Shown: piece by piece, positions 1 to 8,706 of the stretch
How positions within the stretch are numbered: position 1 is the first letter of the stretch
Layout: the number at the start of each line of letters is the position of its first letter
Source of the DNA: Halalkalibacter alkaliphilus
Lineage (GTDB): Bacteria; Bacillota; Bacilli; Bacillales; Bacillaceae_D
NCBI RefSeq assembly: GCF_023555415.1
Contig: NZ_JAKRYL010000017.1
Location: 31,154 to 95,153, forward strand
Length of the DNA stretch: 64,000 nt
Direction: 5' to 3'
Position numbers and translations under genes: made by a program
Notes under the pieces: generated by a model
Database searches by the model: none
Seen by the model: the letters and a program-made list of their open reading frames with translations, nothing else
What the model was told of the DNA's origin: nothing

Positions 1-655
1 ATACTTCAAACATAGAACGCAAGCCGCCTGGTGCTGAGTAACATCTTACATACTCGTCAATCGCCTCATCACTTACGGCAGTCGGATCGTAGCACTCATG
101 CTTAATGAAGTGAGAAAAATAGGCTTTTTCTCTACCCGAAATAAGAAGCTCAGGAAAGTCACGTACATTATAAAAGTTGATATGCCAAATCCAAGCATTT
201 GTTTTAACATTTTCAGGTGTTAGATGTGACCATTCTTCCAATCCGAATCCTGGCAGAAGCATTTCCTGATAAACTAGTTTTTTCACTCTTTCCGGGTATT
301 GTGCTGCTAATGCATACGCAACTGCTGCACCCCAGTCTTCCCCTACAAGGTGGAACGTATCATACCCTAAAGCAGTCATCAGTTGAGCGATATCTTCAGC
401 CATATTCGGCATATCATATCCAGATAATGTACGGCCGGAATCACCAAACCCACGAAGATCAGGTACAATAACCGTGTATTCCGATGACAAATTCGGTACT
501 ACATTCCGCCAGTAATAGGACGTTTTCGGTACACCATGTAAAAGGACAATTGGCTCTCCAGATCCAGCTGTGTAATAGTGTAGACGTACTCCGTTAACTG
601 TTTCTCGACCATGTGTTACTCTGTTTCCATTGTGATCTTTAATTACTTGTGCCAT
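1..655 (-). CDS. alpha/beta hydrolase, downstream tandem copy (partial)
   Basis: Partial gene: the start (ATG at 655) is inside the window and the C-terminal part lies beyond position 1. The protein begins MAQVIKDHNGNRVTHG and is nearly identical to the complete hydrolase at 747-1649; I saw only scattered base changes between them. It shows the HGVP oxyanion motif and the GEDWGAA nucleophile elbow of the epoxide hydrolase/haloalkane dehalogenase group. The ribosome site AAAGAGG sits 8 nt before the ATG, as in the other copy, and the reading frame is intact as far as visible. It is the second gene after promoter unit A and probably comes from the same transcript. Substrate unknown. Confidence 0.85.
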   Translation of the reverse strand, partial: MAQVIKDHNGNRVTHGRETVNGVRLHYYTAGSGEPIVLLHGVPKTSYYWRNVVPNLSSEYTVIVPDLRGFGDSGRTLSGYDMPNMAEDIAQLMTALGYDTFHLVGEDWGAAVAYALAAQYPERVKKLVYQEMLLPGFGLEEWSHLTPENVKTNAWIWHINFYNVRDFPELLISGREKAYFSHFIKHECYDPTAVSDEAIDEYVRCYSAPGGLRSMFEV

Positions 656-686
656 TTTATTCGCCTCTTTTCTTTTTATTTGTAAG

Positions 687-704
687 GGAGGGGGAATCCC
701 CCCT
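687..704. terminator. G/C-rich inverted repeat between the hydrolase copies
   Basis: AGGGGG-ATT-CCCCCT lies in the 91-bp spacer between the two hydrolase genes. No clear T-run follows on the minus strand, so it is more likely a partial terminator or an mRNA-stabilising hairpin than a strong stop. Confidence 0.35.
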
Positions 705-746
705 GTTCAGTTCATGACCTTAAATCGGTGTAAGCTTTATTGAGCC

Positions 747-1649
747 TTAACGTTTAACCAACTCTTCTTTCTTGATAAACTCAAGTAGCACTTTACTTAA
801 TTCTTCCGGACACTCTTCAGCTAATTGATGTCCCCATGGTAGAATCACTTCCTCAACGTTCTCTGCTACTAATTTCATTTCGCGAGTATTCTCCTCAGCG
901 ATAAAATACTTACTGCCTAAGGCAAGCACCGGCATTTTCAACTTGGTCTTAGCTGCCTCTAGGAAAAATTCAGCATCTTGGAACGTAGCACGATATACTT
1001 CAAACATAGAACGCAAGCCGCCTGGTGCTGAGTAACATCTTACATACTCGTCAATCGCCTCATCACTTACGGCAGTCGGATCGTAGCACTCATGCTTAAT
1101 GAAGTGAGAAAAATAGGCTTTTTCTCTACCCGAAATAAGAAGCTCAGGAAAGTCACGTACATTATAAAAGTTGATATGCCAAATCCAAGCATTTGTTTTA
1201 ACATTTTCAGGTGTTAGATGTGACCATTCTTCCAATCCGAATCCTGGCAGAAGCATTTCCTGATAAACTAGTTTTTTCACTCTTTCCGGGTATTGTGCTG
1301 CTAATGCATACGCAACTGCTGCACCCCAGTCTTCCCCTACAAGGTGGAACGTATCATACCCTAAAGCAGTCATCAGTTGAGCGATATCTTCAGCCATATT
1401 CGGCATATCATATCCAGATAATGTACGGCCGGAATCACCAAACCCACGAAGATCAGGTACAATAACCGTGTATTCCGATGACAAATTCGGCACTACATTC
1501 CGCCAGTAATAGGACGTTTTCGGTACACCATGTAAAAGGACAATTGGCTCTCCAGATCCAGCTGTGTAATAGTGTAGACGTACTCCGTTAACTGTTTCTC
1601 GACCGTGTGTTACTCTGTTTCCATTGTGATCCTTAATGATTTGTGCCAT
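747..1649 (-). CDS. alpha/beta hydrolase (epoxide hydrolase/haloalkane dehalogenase-like)
   Basis: A 300-residue single-domain alpha/beta hydrolase. HGVP at residues 40-43 is the oxyanion-hole motif. GEDWGAA puts the likely nucleophile Asp at 107, and H274 in PWGH is the likely catalytic base. An Asp nucleophile points to epoxide hydrolase or dehalogenase chemistry rather than an esterase Ser. The Arg expected after the nucleophile of fluoroacetate dehalogenases is replaced by Trp, which favours the epoxide-hydrolase-like side. I chose ATG 1649 because AAAGAGG precedes it by 8 nt; an in-frame start 33 nt upstream has no RBS. It is the first gene behind promoter unit A, with a long leader holding a LacI-type operator, so it probably belongs to the neighbouring carbohydrate regulon. 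Substrate unknown. Confidence 0.85.
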   Translation of the reverse strand: MAQIIKDHNGNRVTHGRETVNGVRLHYYTAGSGEPIVLLHGVPKTSYYWRNVVPNLSSEYTVIVPDLRGFGDSGRTLSGYDMPNMAEDIAQLMTALGYDTFHLVGEDWGAAVAYALAAQYPERVKKLVYQEMLLPGFGLEEWSHLTPENVKTNAWIWHINFYNVRDFPELLISGREKAYFSHFIKHECYDPTAVSDEAIDEYVRCYSAPGGLRSMFEVYRATFQDAEFFLEAAKTKLKMPVLALGSKYFIAEENTREMKLVAENVEEVILPWGHQLAEECPEELSKVLLEFIKKEELVKR

Positions 1650-1702
1650 TTCATTCGCCTCTTTCTTAAAAATTTTTAACAATTAATAGATTATGAACCG
1701 AC

Positions 1703-1716
1703 TGTAAACGGTTACA
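1703..1716. promoter_or_regulatory. LacI-type operator (cre-like) in the hydrolase leader
   Basis: TGTAAACGGTTACA is a near-perfect palindrome that fits the cre consensus (TGWNANCGNTNWCA). It shares both arms with the operators at 10805 and 10877. It lies inside the hydrolase 5' leader, downstream of the -10 box, where a bound LacI-family protein could block elongation. Either the local LacI regulator or CcpA could bind it. Confidence 0.65.
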
Positions 1717-1739
1717 TTAATTAGATTACTATTTCTTCA

Positions 1740-1756
1740 TTACATTCTTTATGTAA
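1740..1756. promoter_or_regulatory. inverted repeat in the hydrolase leader
   Basis: TTACAT-N5-ATGTAA lies 24 bp from the cre-like operator in the same 5' leader. It is either a weak extra operator or an RNA hairpin. There is no independent support. Confidence 0.3.
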
Positions 1757-1804
1757 CCTCTGCTATCAAACTCCTTTCTATTAGGTTTTAATTGCTATAC
1801 TTGA

Positions 1805-1926
1805 ATTGTATAGGGATCTATTAAAAGTGTCTAACGAGCTTTAAACACCTTATCCCTCCATCCGAAAGCCCTTTCTAACCAGTTAGACACACCCTCTATT
1901 CTTCTAGACAAAAAAGTCACAAATTT
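1805..1926 (-). promoter_or_regulatory. promoter unit A (LytTR-type direct repeat plus sigma-A promoter)
   Basis: On the minus strand the -35 box TAGACA (1828-1833) and the -10 box TACAAT (1805-1810) are 17 bp apart. A 22-bp inverted repeat (1827-1848, arms GTGTYTAA/TTAGACAC) covers the -35 box. Upstream, two TGTCT boxes (plus-strand AGACA at 1885 and 1906) form a direct repeat with 21-bp period, the 9+12 bp spacing typical of LytTR sites. The distal AGACA starts exactly 79 nt from the start of the inverted repeat, as in units B and C. The unit drives the hydrolase genes and begins right after the terminator of response regulator 1. Confidence 0.75.
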
Positions 1927-1941
1927 CAAAAAAAAAAAAAA

Positions 1942-1977
1942 AAGAAAGATTACCATTGTAAACTGGTAATCTTTCTT
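1942..1977 (-). terminator. terminator of response regulator 1
   Basis: A perfect 14-bp stem (1942-1955 with 1964-1977) has an 8-nt loop. It is flanked by an A-run at about 1928-1943, which reads as a T-run on the minus strand. It lies 35 bp past the stop of the regulator gene. Confidence 0.9.
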
Positions 1978-2011
1978 TTTTTTATGATACTAAATCGCTG
2001 TGAATACTTCC

Positions 2012-2734
2012 TCACCCCACTCCCGCCTTCAAACTCTGCAATTCTACCAACTTATGCTTCGAAATCCTTGCTGTCTCCGGGTAATTTTTAAAATAAGCTT
2101 TATACATCTGACCTACTGTTTCCACTTTCGTTAAATGATCCAAATTAATGATATACGACCGATGTGCGATCATAAAACGGGAATCGAGAAGATATTCGTA
2201 GCTGACTAATGGCTCGTTTGTTTGATATTTATAATGCTCCGTATGAATAATCGATTTCCGATTAGATTTTTCAATAAATAGAATTTCTTCAGGTGAAAGA
2301 AAGGTGATCTGATTGTTTCTCTTAATCATTAAATCTTTATTTGCATGACCTTTTTCAATAGTGATGCGATTTTGATATAATCTTGTTTCCGCACGCTCTA
2401 AAGCCGTGAATAGTCTTTCTCTTTTGATCGGTTTGACAATATAATCGACAGCGCTTACTTCAAACGCTTCTAAAGCATAATTGTCATAACCTGATGTAAA
2501 GATTACCTCAAGAGACGGATGAAGTCTTTTGCATGTTTTCACTGCCTCCATTCCATTCAAAAAAGGCATTTCAATATCTACTATCGCAATATCTGGTTTT
2601 TCATTCATAATTAAGCGAACGAACTCTTCTCCATCTACTGCTTCACCAGCGATTTGAAAGCGTGAAAGATTTTCAATAAAGCACTTTAATAGTTTTCTTG
2701 AAGCCTTGTCATCCTCAGCAATTAATACTTTCAT
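2012..2734 (-). CDS. LytTR-family response regulator (copy 1)
   Basis: A 240-residue two-component regulator with an N-terminal receiver domain (about 1-120, acidic pocket EDD at 7-9, phosphoacceptor D53 in IVDIEMP, conserved K in YIVKPI). A LytTR DNA-binding domain follows from about residue 133. GGAGGGG precedes the ATG. It is close to identical in design and length to the regulator at 12476-13198. It sits directly behind the carbohydrate operon, separated by a terminator, and immediately before promoter unit A. Its likely partner kinase is the PAS/kinase/binding-protein fusion at 13425-16343. Cytoplasmic activator by inference; targets are inferred from the three repeated promoter units. 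Confidence 0.93.
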   Translation of the reverse strand: MKVLIAEDDKASRKLLKCFIENLSRFQIAGEAVDGEEFVRLIMNEKPDIAIVDIEMPFLNGMEAVKTCKRLHPSLEVIFTSGYDNYALEAFEVSAVDYIVKPIKRERLFTALERAETRLYQNRITIEKGHANKDLMIKRNNQITFLSPEEILFIEKSNRKSIIHTEHYKYQTNEPLVSYEYLLDSRFMIAHRSYIINLDHLTKVETVGQMYKAYFKNYPETARISKHKLVELQSLKAGVG

Positions 2735-2774
2735 TATGACCCCTCCAAGTTCCCAAATATAATCAATATATAAA

Positions 2775-2800
2775 GAAGCAAGGGAAATGCCCCTTGCTTC
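2775..2800 (-). terminator. terminator at the end of the carbohydrate operon
   Basis: A 10-bp stem (GAAGCAAGGG/CCCTTGCTTC) with a 6-nt loop lies just beyond the stop of the last operon gene. On the minus strand a T-rich stretch follows. It separates the operon from response regulator 1. Confidence 0.75.
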
Positions 2801-2803
2801 TCC

Positions 2804-3775
2804 TTACGCCCACCACATTTCCGAGATTTCTTCTTTAAAAAGGGATGCTTTTAAAAGCGCTATCGCTTTCCCTAGTCCTTCGTCAATGGATGCAAGCATA
2901 TCTTCGTGTTCAATTGAGAGGACGTAGTCGTATCCAACTGCCCGAAGTGCGCTGATCATATCGTGCCACGTCTTTGCGTCATGACCATATCCTACCGTTC
3001 GAAACGTCCATGAACGATCAAGGACTTGACTATAATGTTTCGTATCAAGGACACCATTCACACTGATATTCGCTTGATCTAAATACGTATCTTTTGCATG
3101 GAAATGGAAAATAGCTTTTTCACGTCCAAGTTTTTTGATTGCTTCAACTGGGTCAATTCCTTGCCAGACAAGATGACTAGGATCAAAGTTTGCTCCTATC
3201 ATAGGGCCCACATGTTCCCTTAATTTCAGCAATGTTTCTGGATTATAGACAATAAAGCCAGGATGCATCTCAAAGGCAATTTGGTTGATTCCATGTGATT
3301 CGGCGAATGCTGCTTCTGTTTTCCAATATGGAATGACAACCTCATTCCACTGCCATTCAAGCATTTCGACATATTCAGGCGGCCATGAACAAGTAACCCA
3401 GTTCGGGAACTTTGCATCTTTGTGATCACCTGGACAACCGGAAAATCCATTTACTACGGGTACTTCTAAACGTTCTGCTAATAAAACGGTTTTTCGCCAT
3501 GACTCATGGGATTCATTTGCAAACTTCCTGTTAGGATGAAGCGGGTTGCCATGGAAGCTCAACCCGCTAATGCTAAGGCCTCTTGCTTCAATGGCTTTTT
3601 TGTATTCGTTTAATTTCGTAGGGTTATCTAGTAATTCATCTGGATTACAATGACTTGTCCCAGGGTAGGTTCCCGTACCTAGCTCGACTGTTTCTATCCC
3701 CATTTCAGCAACTTTATCTAGCATTTCTTCAAAAGGCAGATTTTGATAGAGGACGGTAAAGACTCCTAATTTCAC
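2804..3775 (-). CDS. sugar phosphate isomerase/epimerase family TIM barrel
   Basis: A 323-residue xylose-isomerase-like TIM barrel (AP endonuclease family 2 fold). It starts VKLGVFTVLYQNLPFEEMLD, and metal-site-like motifs VELGTG, FEMHPG, NFDPSH and SIEHED appear in order along the barrel. The start is GTG, chosen because AGGAGG precedes it by 6 nt and because GTGA overlaps the stop of the upstream dehydrogenase, a typical translational coupling; the longer frame lacks an RBS. It is the last gene of the operon. With the upstream dehydrogenase it probably isomerises, epimerises or dehydrates a keto-sugar intermediate. The exact substrate cannot be read from the sequence. Confidence 0.88.
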   Translation of the reverse strand: MKLGVFTVLYQNLPFEEMLDKVAEMGIETVELGTGTYPGTSHCNPDELLDNPTKLNEYKKAIEARGLSISGLSFHGNPLHPNRKFANESHESWRKTVLLAERLEVPVVNGFSGCPGDHKDAKFPNWVTCSWPPEYVEMLEWQWNEVVIPYWKTEAAFAESHGINQIAFEMHPGFIVYNPETLLKLREHVGPMIGANFDPSHLVWQGIDPVEAIKKLGREKAIFHFHAKDTYLDQANISVNGVLDTKHYSQVLDRSWTFRTVGYGHDAKTWHDMISALRAVGYDYVLSIEHEDMLASIDEGLGKAIALLKASLFKEEISEMWWA

Positions 3776-4950
3776 GATTTGACCTCCTGTCCCACGCTTA
3801 CTTTCACCCACTTTTGGTTTGTATGACTCTCTAGAATCGCATCTGTAATACACATGGAAAGGTGGCCATCAGCAAATGTCGCAAAGTTCGTTTGATCCTT
3901 TAATGGATCTTTTCCTTCATGAATGAAGGTATAGAAGTTTTTCATCATATTTTTTAACGCATCAGGCCAGCCCTCGTTATGACCTCCTGGATGATGAATC
4001 GAGCCCTTCGCTTCATTGCTAAACAAAGCTGGATCTGCTAGAAGAGTTTCATTTGCACGGCCGCGATGCCCAAGCCATAGCTTCTCTGGTTCTTCCTGGT
4101 TCCAGTAAGCGGAACTTTGGCTACCGTTAATTTCAAAGCTTAATCGATTTTTACGTCCTGCACTTACTTGCGATACAGTAAAGACACCGCTTGTACCGTC
4201 ATCAAAGCGAACGAGAACGGACGCATAGTCCTCTGTATTGATTGGTACCTCTTCATACTGTTGGTCCGCCGTCTCTTGAGCTCCAAAAGTAGCCACATTT
4301 CCGATTGCTTTCTTTCTTACTGGAATAACAGTCGCTAAATCCGAAAATACTTCAACAATTTGTTTACCCGTTACGTGTTGGACGGTATCACACCAATGCG
4401 AGCCAATATCAGCTATCGCACGCGACTTCCCACCTGCTTCTGGAGCTAACCGCCAATTATAATCAGTCTCATATAACAGCCAATCCTGCAAATAGCTTCC
4501 GTGAACAAGATTTATTTTCCCTAACTCATTATTTTTAATCATCGTTTCTAATTGCTTTAAAATAGGGAATTGGCGATAGTTGAAGTTAACCCCGTTAACA
4601 ACGCCATACTCTTTAGCTAACTCTAGCAATTCTCTTGATTCGTCACTTGACATGGCTAACGGTTTTTCTGATAAAACATGTTTACCTGCTAAAATAATCT
4701 CTTTATTAATCGCAAAATGCAGATGATTTGGCGTACAATTGTGTACGACTTGAATCTCTTCATCACGCAGCATTTCCTTGTAATCTCCGTATGCTTTTGG
4801 AATGCCTAACTCAGCCGCTTTTTGTTCAGCCACCTCAAGACTCGATTCTGCTAATGCTACTACCTCAACAAATCCTAATCGTCTGACCGCTTCAATGTGA
4901 GTCGGTCCTATAAATCCTGTTCCAATGACACCTACTTTGATTTTATTCAT
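3772..4950 (-). CDS. Gfo/Idh/MocA family oxidoreductase
   Basis: A 392-residue NAD(P)-dependent sugar/polyol dehydrogenase. The N-terminal Rossmann motif GVIGTGFIG is followed by the EKPLA motif with the family's conserved Lys. The C-terminal alpha/beta substrate domain contains IADIGSHWCD and HHPGGHNEGWPD. GGAGAGGTGA precedes the ATG. The gene overlaps the following TIM-barrel gene by 4 nt and follows the permease gene by 41 bp. The pairing of two such dehydrogenases with two TIM barrels and an importer suggests oxidation at a carbinol carbon (inositol- or 3-keto-sugar-type chemistry), but the substrate is inferred only at this level. Confidence 0.9.
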   Translation of the reverse strand: MNKIKVGVIGTGFIGPTHIEAVRRLGFVEVVALAESSLEVAEQKAAELGIPKAYGDYKEMLRDEEIQVVHNCTPNHLHFAINKEIILAGKHVLSEKPLAMSSDESRELLELAKEYGVVNGVNFNYRQFPILKQLETMIKNNELGKINLVHGSYLQDWLLYETDYNWRLAPEAGGKSRAIADIGSHWCDTVQHVTGKQIVEVFSDLATVIPVRKKAIGNVATFGAQETADQQYEEVPINTEDYASVLVRFDDGTSGVFTVSQVSAGRKNRLSFEINGSQSSAYWNQEEPEKLWLGHRGRANETLLADPALFSNEAKGSIHHPGGHNEGWPDALKNMMKNFYTFIHEGKDPLKDQTNFATFADGHLSMCITDAILESHTNQKWVKVSVGQEVKS

Positions 4951-4991
4951 ACTAACTCACCTCTCCTATCCTATTAAAAACTGTTTTTTCT

Positions 4992-5966
4992 TTATCTTTT
5001 CTTTGCTTTGCGTCCAAACGCTACTGCTAAAATAATAATCAAGCCACTAACCATCATTTGCTGACTGACATCTAAGCCCATAATGATTAAGCCATTATTA
5101 ATCGTTCCAATTAAAATTGAACCAAAAATCGTTCCAACGACTGTTCCAACTCCGCCAAACAAACTCGTTCCACCAAGAATAACGGCTGCAATAACAGAAA
5201 GTTCTGCTCCTTCACCGAAGGTAAAACGACCGGCCTCAAGTCTACCTGCATATAACATACCAGCAAAACCAGCCATCATCCCTGAAGATACTAAGGCGAT
5301 TAGTTTGACACGAGCTGTATTGATCCCTGAGAATCTAGCTGCGCTTTCATTTCCCCCTGTTGCAAGAGTTTGTCTGCCAAACGTTGTTTTTCTTAAAACA
5401 ATATGACCGATTACCGCTATTAAAATCGTCCAAACGAAAAGCATCGGAATCGGCCCTAAGCTTCCAGAACCAAATAAGAAAATAAATGCATCGTTTAAGA
5501 TTGGTACAGGAGCTGTTCCTGTAATCCACATCGCAATTCCTTTCACAATAATCATCATTCCAAGCGTGACAAGGAAGGATGGAATTAACACCTTGGTAAC
5601 TAAAAGTCCATTAATTAAACCGATAAAGGCGCCTGTCCCAATTCCAGCAAGGATTCCACCAACAACGCCAAATGATTGAATCGCTAATGCCGCTGTTAAG
5701 GAAGATAAGGCCGCAATCGAACCAACCGATAAATCAATTTCGGCAGTTGAGATCACGAATGTTACCGCTACAGCCATAATTGAAATCATTGCTGTTTGTC
5801 TTACAATATTTAAAAGGTTATTGGTTGATAAAAATCCATAATCATATAGCGTGATTGAGAATGTGATAAAAACTCCGATAAAAGCAATATAGACAATATA
5901 ATTTCGCCAATCAAAAGCAGGACGTTTTGTTGCAGCTGTAGTAGTATTAATGATTTTGGATTGCAT
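4992..5966 (-). CDS. sugar ABC transporter permease (RbsC-like)
   Basis: A 324-residue integral membrane permease of the ribose/xylose/galactose class, with about nine to ten hydrophobic segments. The block AEIDLSVGSIAAL and the later EGAELSVIAAVILGG are typical of the family. AGAGGAGG precedes the ATG by 9 nt. It overlaps the ATPase gene by 20 bp, indicating coupled translation. It should form the channel for the sugar delivered by the lipoprotein at 8707-9894. Confidence 0.93.
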   Translation of the reverse strand: MQSKIINTTTAATKRPAFDWRNYIVYIAFIGVFITFSITLYDYGFLSTNNLLNIVRQTAMISIMAVAVTFVISTAEIDLSVGSIAALSSLTAALAIQSFGVVGGILAGIGTGAFIGLINGLLVTKVLIPSFLVTLGMMIIVKGIAMWITGTAPVPILNDAFIFLFGSGSLGPIPMLFVWTILIAVIGHIVLRKTTFGRQTLATGGNESAARFSGINTARVKLIALVSSGMMAGFAGMLYAGRLEAGRFTFGEGAELSVIAAVILGGTSLFGGVGTVVGTIFGSILIGTINNGLIIMGLDVSQQMMVSGLIIILAVAFGRKAKKR

Positions 5967-7443
5967 GCTCTAAATCCTCCTCTGATTTAATTTCCTCACG
6001 TGATAATTCACTTGTTACCTTGCCATTTTTTAACGTAATAATTCTATCTGAAACAGCTAAAAGCTCTGCTAGTTCAGAAGAAATGACAATAACGGCTTTC
6101 CCCTGATCAGCTAACTCACGAATAATTTCAATAATCTCGGATTTTGAACCGATATCAACTCCATTTGTCGGCTCATCAAGGATTAATATATTCGGTTCGT
6201 TTGCTAACCATTTTGCAAGAACAATTTTTTGCTGATTCCCGCCTGATAAGAGATTGGTAGACTTATAGATACTATCCGTTTTAATATTCAACTTTTCAAC
6301 GAACTGCTCGGATAGTTGATCTACTTTCTTCTTATTGATAAACCCAGATTTCGATACTTTGTTTAAGATTGGGTAAATGATATTTTCTTTTACTTCGTGG
6401 GTCAGTACTAATCCTTGTACTCGTCGATCTTCTGGAACTAACGCAATTCCGGCGCGAATGGCGTCTTGCGGCTGTTTTATTCTGACCGCTTGACAATCCA
6501 CAAAGACCTCTCCAGACGTAATTGGATCGATACCAAATATAGCTTGCGCCAGTTCTGTCCGGCCGCTTCCCATTAAGCCTGCAATACCAAGAATTTCTCC
6601 TTTATATACACGGAGATTGACTCCATTTACTTTTGATCCTGAGTGTAAGTCCTTCGTTTCTAATATTACTTCTTCTTTTGAATATGAACGAGGCTTCCAA
6701 CCAAAGCTTGACTCCATCGATTTACCAACGATATGTTGAACAAGCTCTTCCATGGTTAAATCAGCTGTTGGGCTGGTAATCACAAATTTGCCATCCCGCA
6801 GTACAGTTATGCGGTCGGATACTTGAAAGATTTCATCCATTCTATGTGAAATATAAATGATTGACATGCCTTCTGACTTTAATGTCTCAATCAACTCAAA
6901 CAATGTTTCGGTTTCATTTTTTGATAAGGTTGCGGTTGGCTCATCCATAATTAAGATACTTGCCTTTTGAGCAAGTGCCTTGGCAATTTCGGTCATTTGC
7001 CAAAAGCCGACACTTAGATTTTCGATTAACATATCTGGACTAATATTGACATTTAATTGCTTTAAAAGATCTTCAGTTTGAACATACATCGCTTTTTCAT
7101 CTAAAAATCCATTGCTATTCTTTAATTCACGATTTAAAAAAATGTTTTGTTTTACTGTTAAGGAAGGGATCACACTAAATTCCTGGAAAATCATCGCTAC
7201 ACCGTTTTCTTGTGCATCTTGCGGCTTTTCAATCTCTACCTCTTTGTCATTAATGACAATTTTCCCGCTATCTTTCTGATAGACACCCGTTAGAATTTTC
7301 ATTAACGTTGACTTTCCAGCTCCATTCCCACCCATTAGTGCATGAACTTCGCCTTTTTCTAACTCAAATTCAACATGATCAAGTACATTTATTCCATTAA
7401 AAGATTTTGATATTTCTGACATTGTCAATGCTAGCTTTGTCAT
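5947..7443 (-). CDS. sugar ABC transporter ATP-binding protein (RbsA-like, two NBDs)
   Basis: A 498-residue fused double ATPase. The first domain has Walker A GGNGAGKST, a degenerate signature LSVGFWQM and Walker B ILIMDEPTA. The second has the weakened Walker A GLMGSGRTE usual for RbsA/MglA, signature LSGGNQQKI and Walker B ILILDEPTNG. Length and order fit the family. AAAGGGTGA precedes the ATG. It is a cytoplasmic membrane-associated motor for the permease encoded next. Confidence 0.94.
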   Translation of the reverse strand: MTKLALTMSEISKSFNGINVLDHVEFELEKGEVHALMGGNGAGKSTLMKILTGVYQKDSGKIVINDKEVEIEKPQDAQENGVAMIFQEFSVIPSLTVKQNIFLNRELKNSNGFLDEKAMYVQTEDLLKQLNVNISPDMLIENLSVGFWQMTEIAKALAQKASILIMDEPTATLSKNETETLFELIETLKSEGMSIIYISHRMDEIFQVSDRITVLRDGKFVITSPTADLTMEELVQHIVGKSMESSFGWKPRSYSKEEVILETKDLHSGSKVNGVNLRVYKGEILGIAGLMGSGRTELAQAIFGIDPITSGEVFVDCQAVRIKQPQDAIRAGIALVPEDRRVQGLVLTHEVKENIIYPILNKVSKSGFINKKKVDQLSEQFVEKLNIKTDSIYKSTNLLSGGNQQKIVLAKWLANEPNILILDEPTNGVDIGSKSEIIEIIRELADQGKAVIVISSELAELLAVSDRIITLKNGKVTSELSREEIKSEEDLEHAIQNH

Positions 7444-7460
7444 AAAATCACCCTTTGTTT

Positions 7461-7487
7461 AAAGGGGGGTAATGAATTACCCCCTTT
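7461..7487 (-). terminator. intercistronic hairpin between dehydrogenase and ATPase genes
   Basis: An approximately 12-bp stem (AAAGGGGGTAAT/ATTACCCCCTTT with one extra G) lies between the two genes. No clean T-run follows on the minus strand. It may cause partial termination or protect the upstream mRNA, giving more binding protein and dehydrogenase than transporter, a common pattern for binding-protein operons. Confidence 0.5.
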
Positions 7488-7494
7488 ATTGTAA

Positions 7495-8679
7495 TTAAGG
7501 AATTGTTACTTCTAATTTGTTTACTTTTACCCACTCGCCTTTTTCAGCAGATTCCAAGATTGCATCACTAATCACACAAATTTGGTATCCATCATCAAAG
7601 TTAGGGGAAACCTCCGTGTCATCGGCAATGGCTTTCACAAAATCATACACTTCGATAATTTTCGTATCTCCATAACCGATTCCTAATGCAGGAATTGGCC
7701 ATAGCCCTTCTCCGTATGGGTGTGCAGGACCTGTATATACTGTTCTAAAGCCTTTACGATCTGCTGGGTCATCGGCAAAGAAAACTTGTAATTCATCGCG
7801 ACGCTCATAGTTAAAAATAAGTGAACCTTTCTCCCCGTGAATTTCAAATGTAAGGAAGTTGTTTCTGCCGTGAGCGTTACGAGTTGCTTCAATACTTCCA
7901 ACGGCTCCATTTTCAAATTTTAAAAGTGTCATTAACTCATCATCAACATCAACTTGTCCTTTTGGTACATCTTCCGCTGACTTTACGGTTCCTAATTTAT
8001 CAACACCACCAGTTTGGATCGGTCTTTCTTTCACCCATGTTTGTGTATGTGCCATTACATCAGAGATTTCACCAACTAAATATCTTGCAAAATCAACGAC
8101 ATGTGTTCCGATATCTCCTAACGCCCCCGAACCAGCAATGTCTTTTTTAAATCTCCAAGAAAGTGGGGAATTCGGGTCTGCAGACCAATCTTGCAGATAC
8201 GTCCCACGGAAGTTTAATACTTTTCCGATCGCCCCTTCTTCAATATATTTTTTCGCAAGGGCAACAGCAGGTGTTCTACGGTAGTTAAATGCAACCATAT
8301 GCTTGACTCCTGCTTCTTTGACCGCATCCAGCATCGTTTTCGCCTCAGCTGCATTACGAGCTAATGGCTTTTCTGAAATAATGTGTTTTCCTGCTTTTGC
8401 TGCTGCAATCGCAATCTCTGCATGAGAATCATTCGGAGTTACAATGTCAACGATGTCAATATCAGGGTTGTTGATAATATCCATCCAATTTGCTGTATAT
8501 TCGTCGTATCCAAGTCGAGCTGCAGCATCTTTCGCTAACTCTTCTGTTACATCGGCCACCATTTTACGATGTGTCAGCCCTGGAGCTGGCCAGAAATACA
8601 TTGGCATCCCTGCATATGCTAGTGAATGTGCTTTTGCCATAAATCCTGCACCAATTAAACCTACGTTATATGTTTTCAT
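7495..8679 (-). CDS. Gfo/Idh/MocA family oxidoreductase
   Basis: A 394-residue NAD(P)-dependent dehydrogenase, the second of this family in the operon. The Rossmann motif GLIGAGFMAKAHS lies at the N-terminus, SEKPLARN carries the conserved Lys, and the substrate domain contains GDIGTHVVD. The insertions MYFWPAPGLTHRK and PAHPYGEGLWP resemble the long-loop subgroup often found with TIM-barrel isomerases. AGAGGAGG lies 9 nt before the ATG. It is distinct from the enzyme at 3772-4950, so two oxidation or reduction steps, or two substrates, are likely. Confidence 0.9.
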   Translation of the reverse strand: MKTYNVGLIGAGFMAKAHSLAYAGMPMYFWPAPGLTHRKMVADVTEELAKDAAARLGYDEYTANWMDIINNPDIDIVDIVTPNDSHAEIAIAAAKAGKHIISEKPLARNAAEAKTMLDAVKEAGVKHMVAFNYRRTPAVALAKKYIEEGAIGKVLNFRGTYLQDWSADPNSPLSWRFKKDIAGSGALGDIGTHVVDFARYLVGEISDVMAHTQTWVKERPIQTGGVDKLGTVKSAEDVPKGQVDVDDELMTLLKFENGAVGSIEATRNAHGRNNFLTFEIHGEKGSLIFNYERRDELQVFFADDPADRKGFRTVYTGPAHPYGEGLWPIPALGIGYGDTKIIEVYDFVKAIADDTEVSPNFDDGYQICVISDAILESAEKGEWVKVNKLEVTIP

Positions 8680-8706
8680 TTTGAAATTCCTCCTCTAATA
8701 TCCTAG

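Larger units (their letters stand above)
1..1670. repeat. tandem gene duplication, offset 994 bp
   Basis: Positions 1 to about 670 repeat 995 to about 1664 with a constant offset of 994 bp. Only a few substitutions separate the copies, for example near 532/1526 and in the first codons. The similarity ends just upstream of the ribosome binding site, so each copy carries its own RBS but not the upstream promoter. Such near-identity indicates a recent duplication. The far end lies outside the window. Confidence 0.95.

Noticed and set aside
1211..1465. 84-codon plus-strand frame inside each hydrolase copy (also at 217-471)
   Set aside because: Antisense shadow; its duplication merely follows the gene duplication.
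1703..1716. Pure CcpA cre site
   Set aside because: It fits the cre consensus, but the same arms occur twice before the operon next to a local LacI gene, so a specific operator is at least as likely; kept as LacI-type/cre-like.
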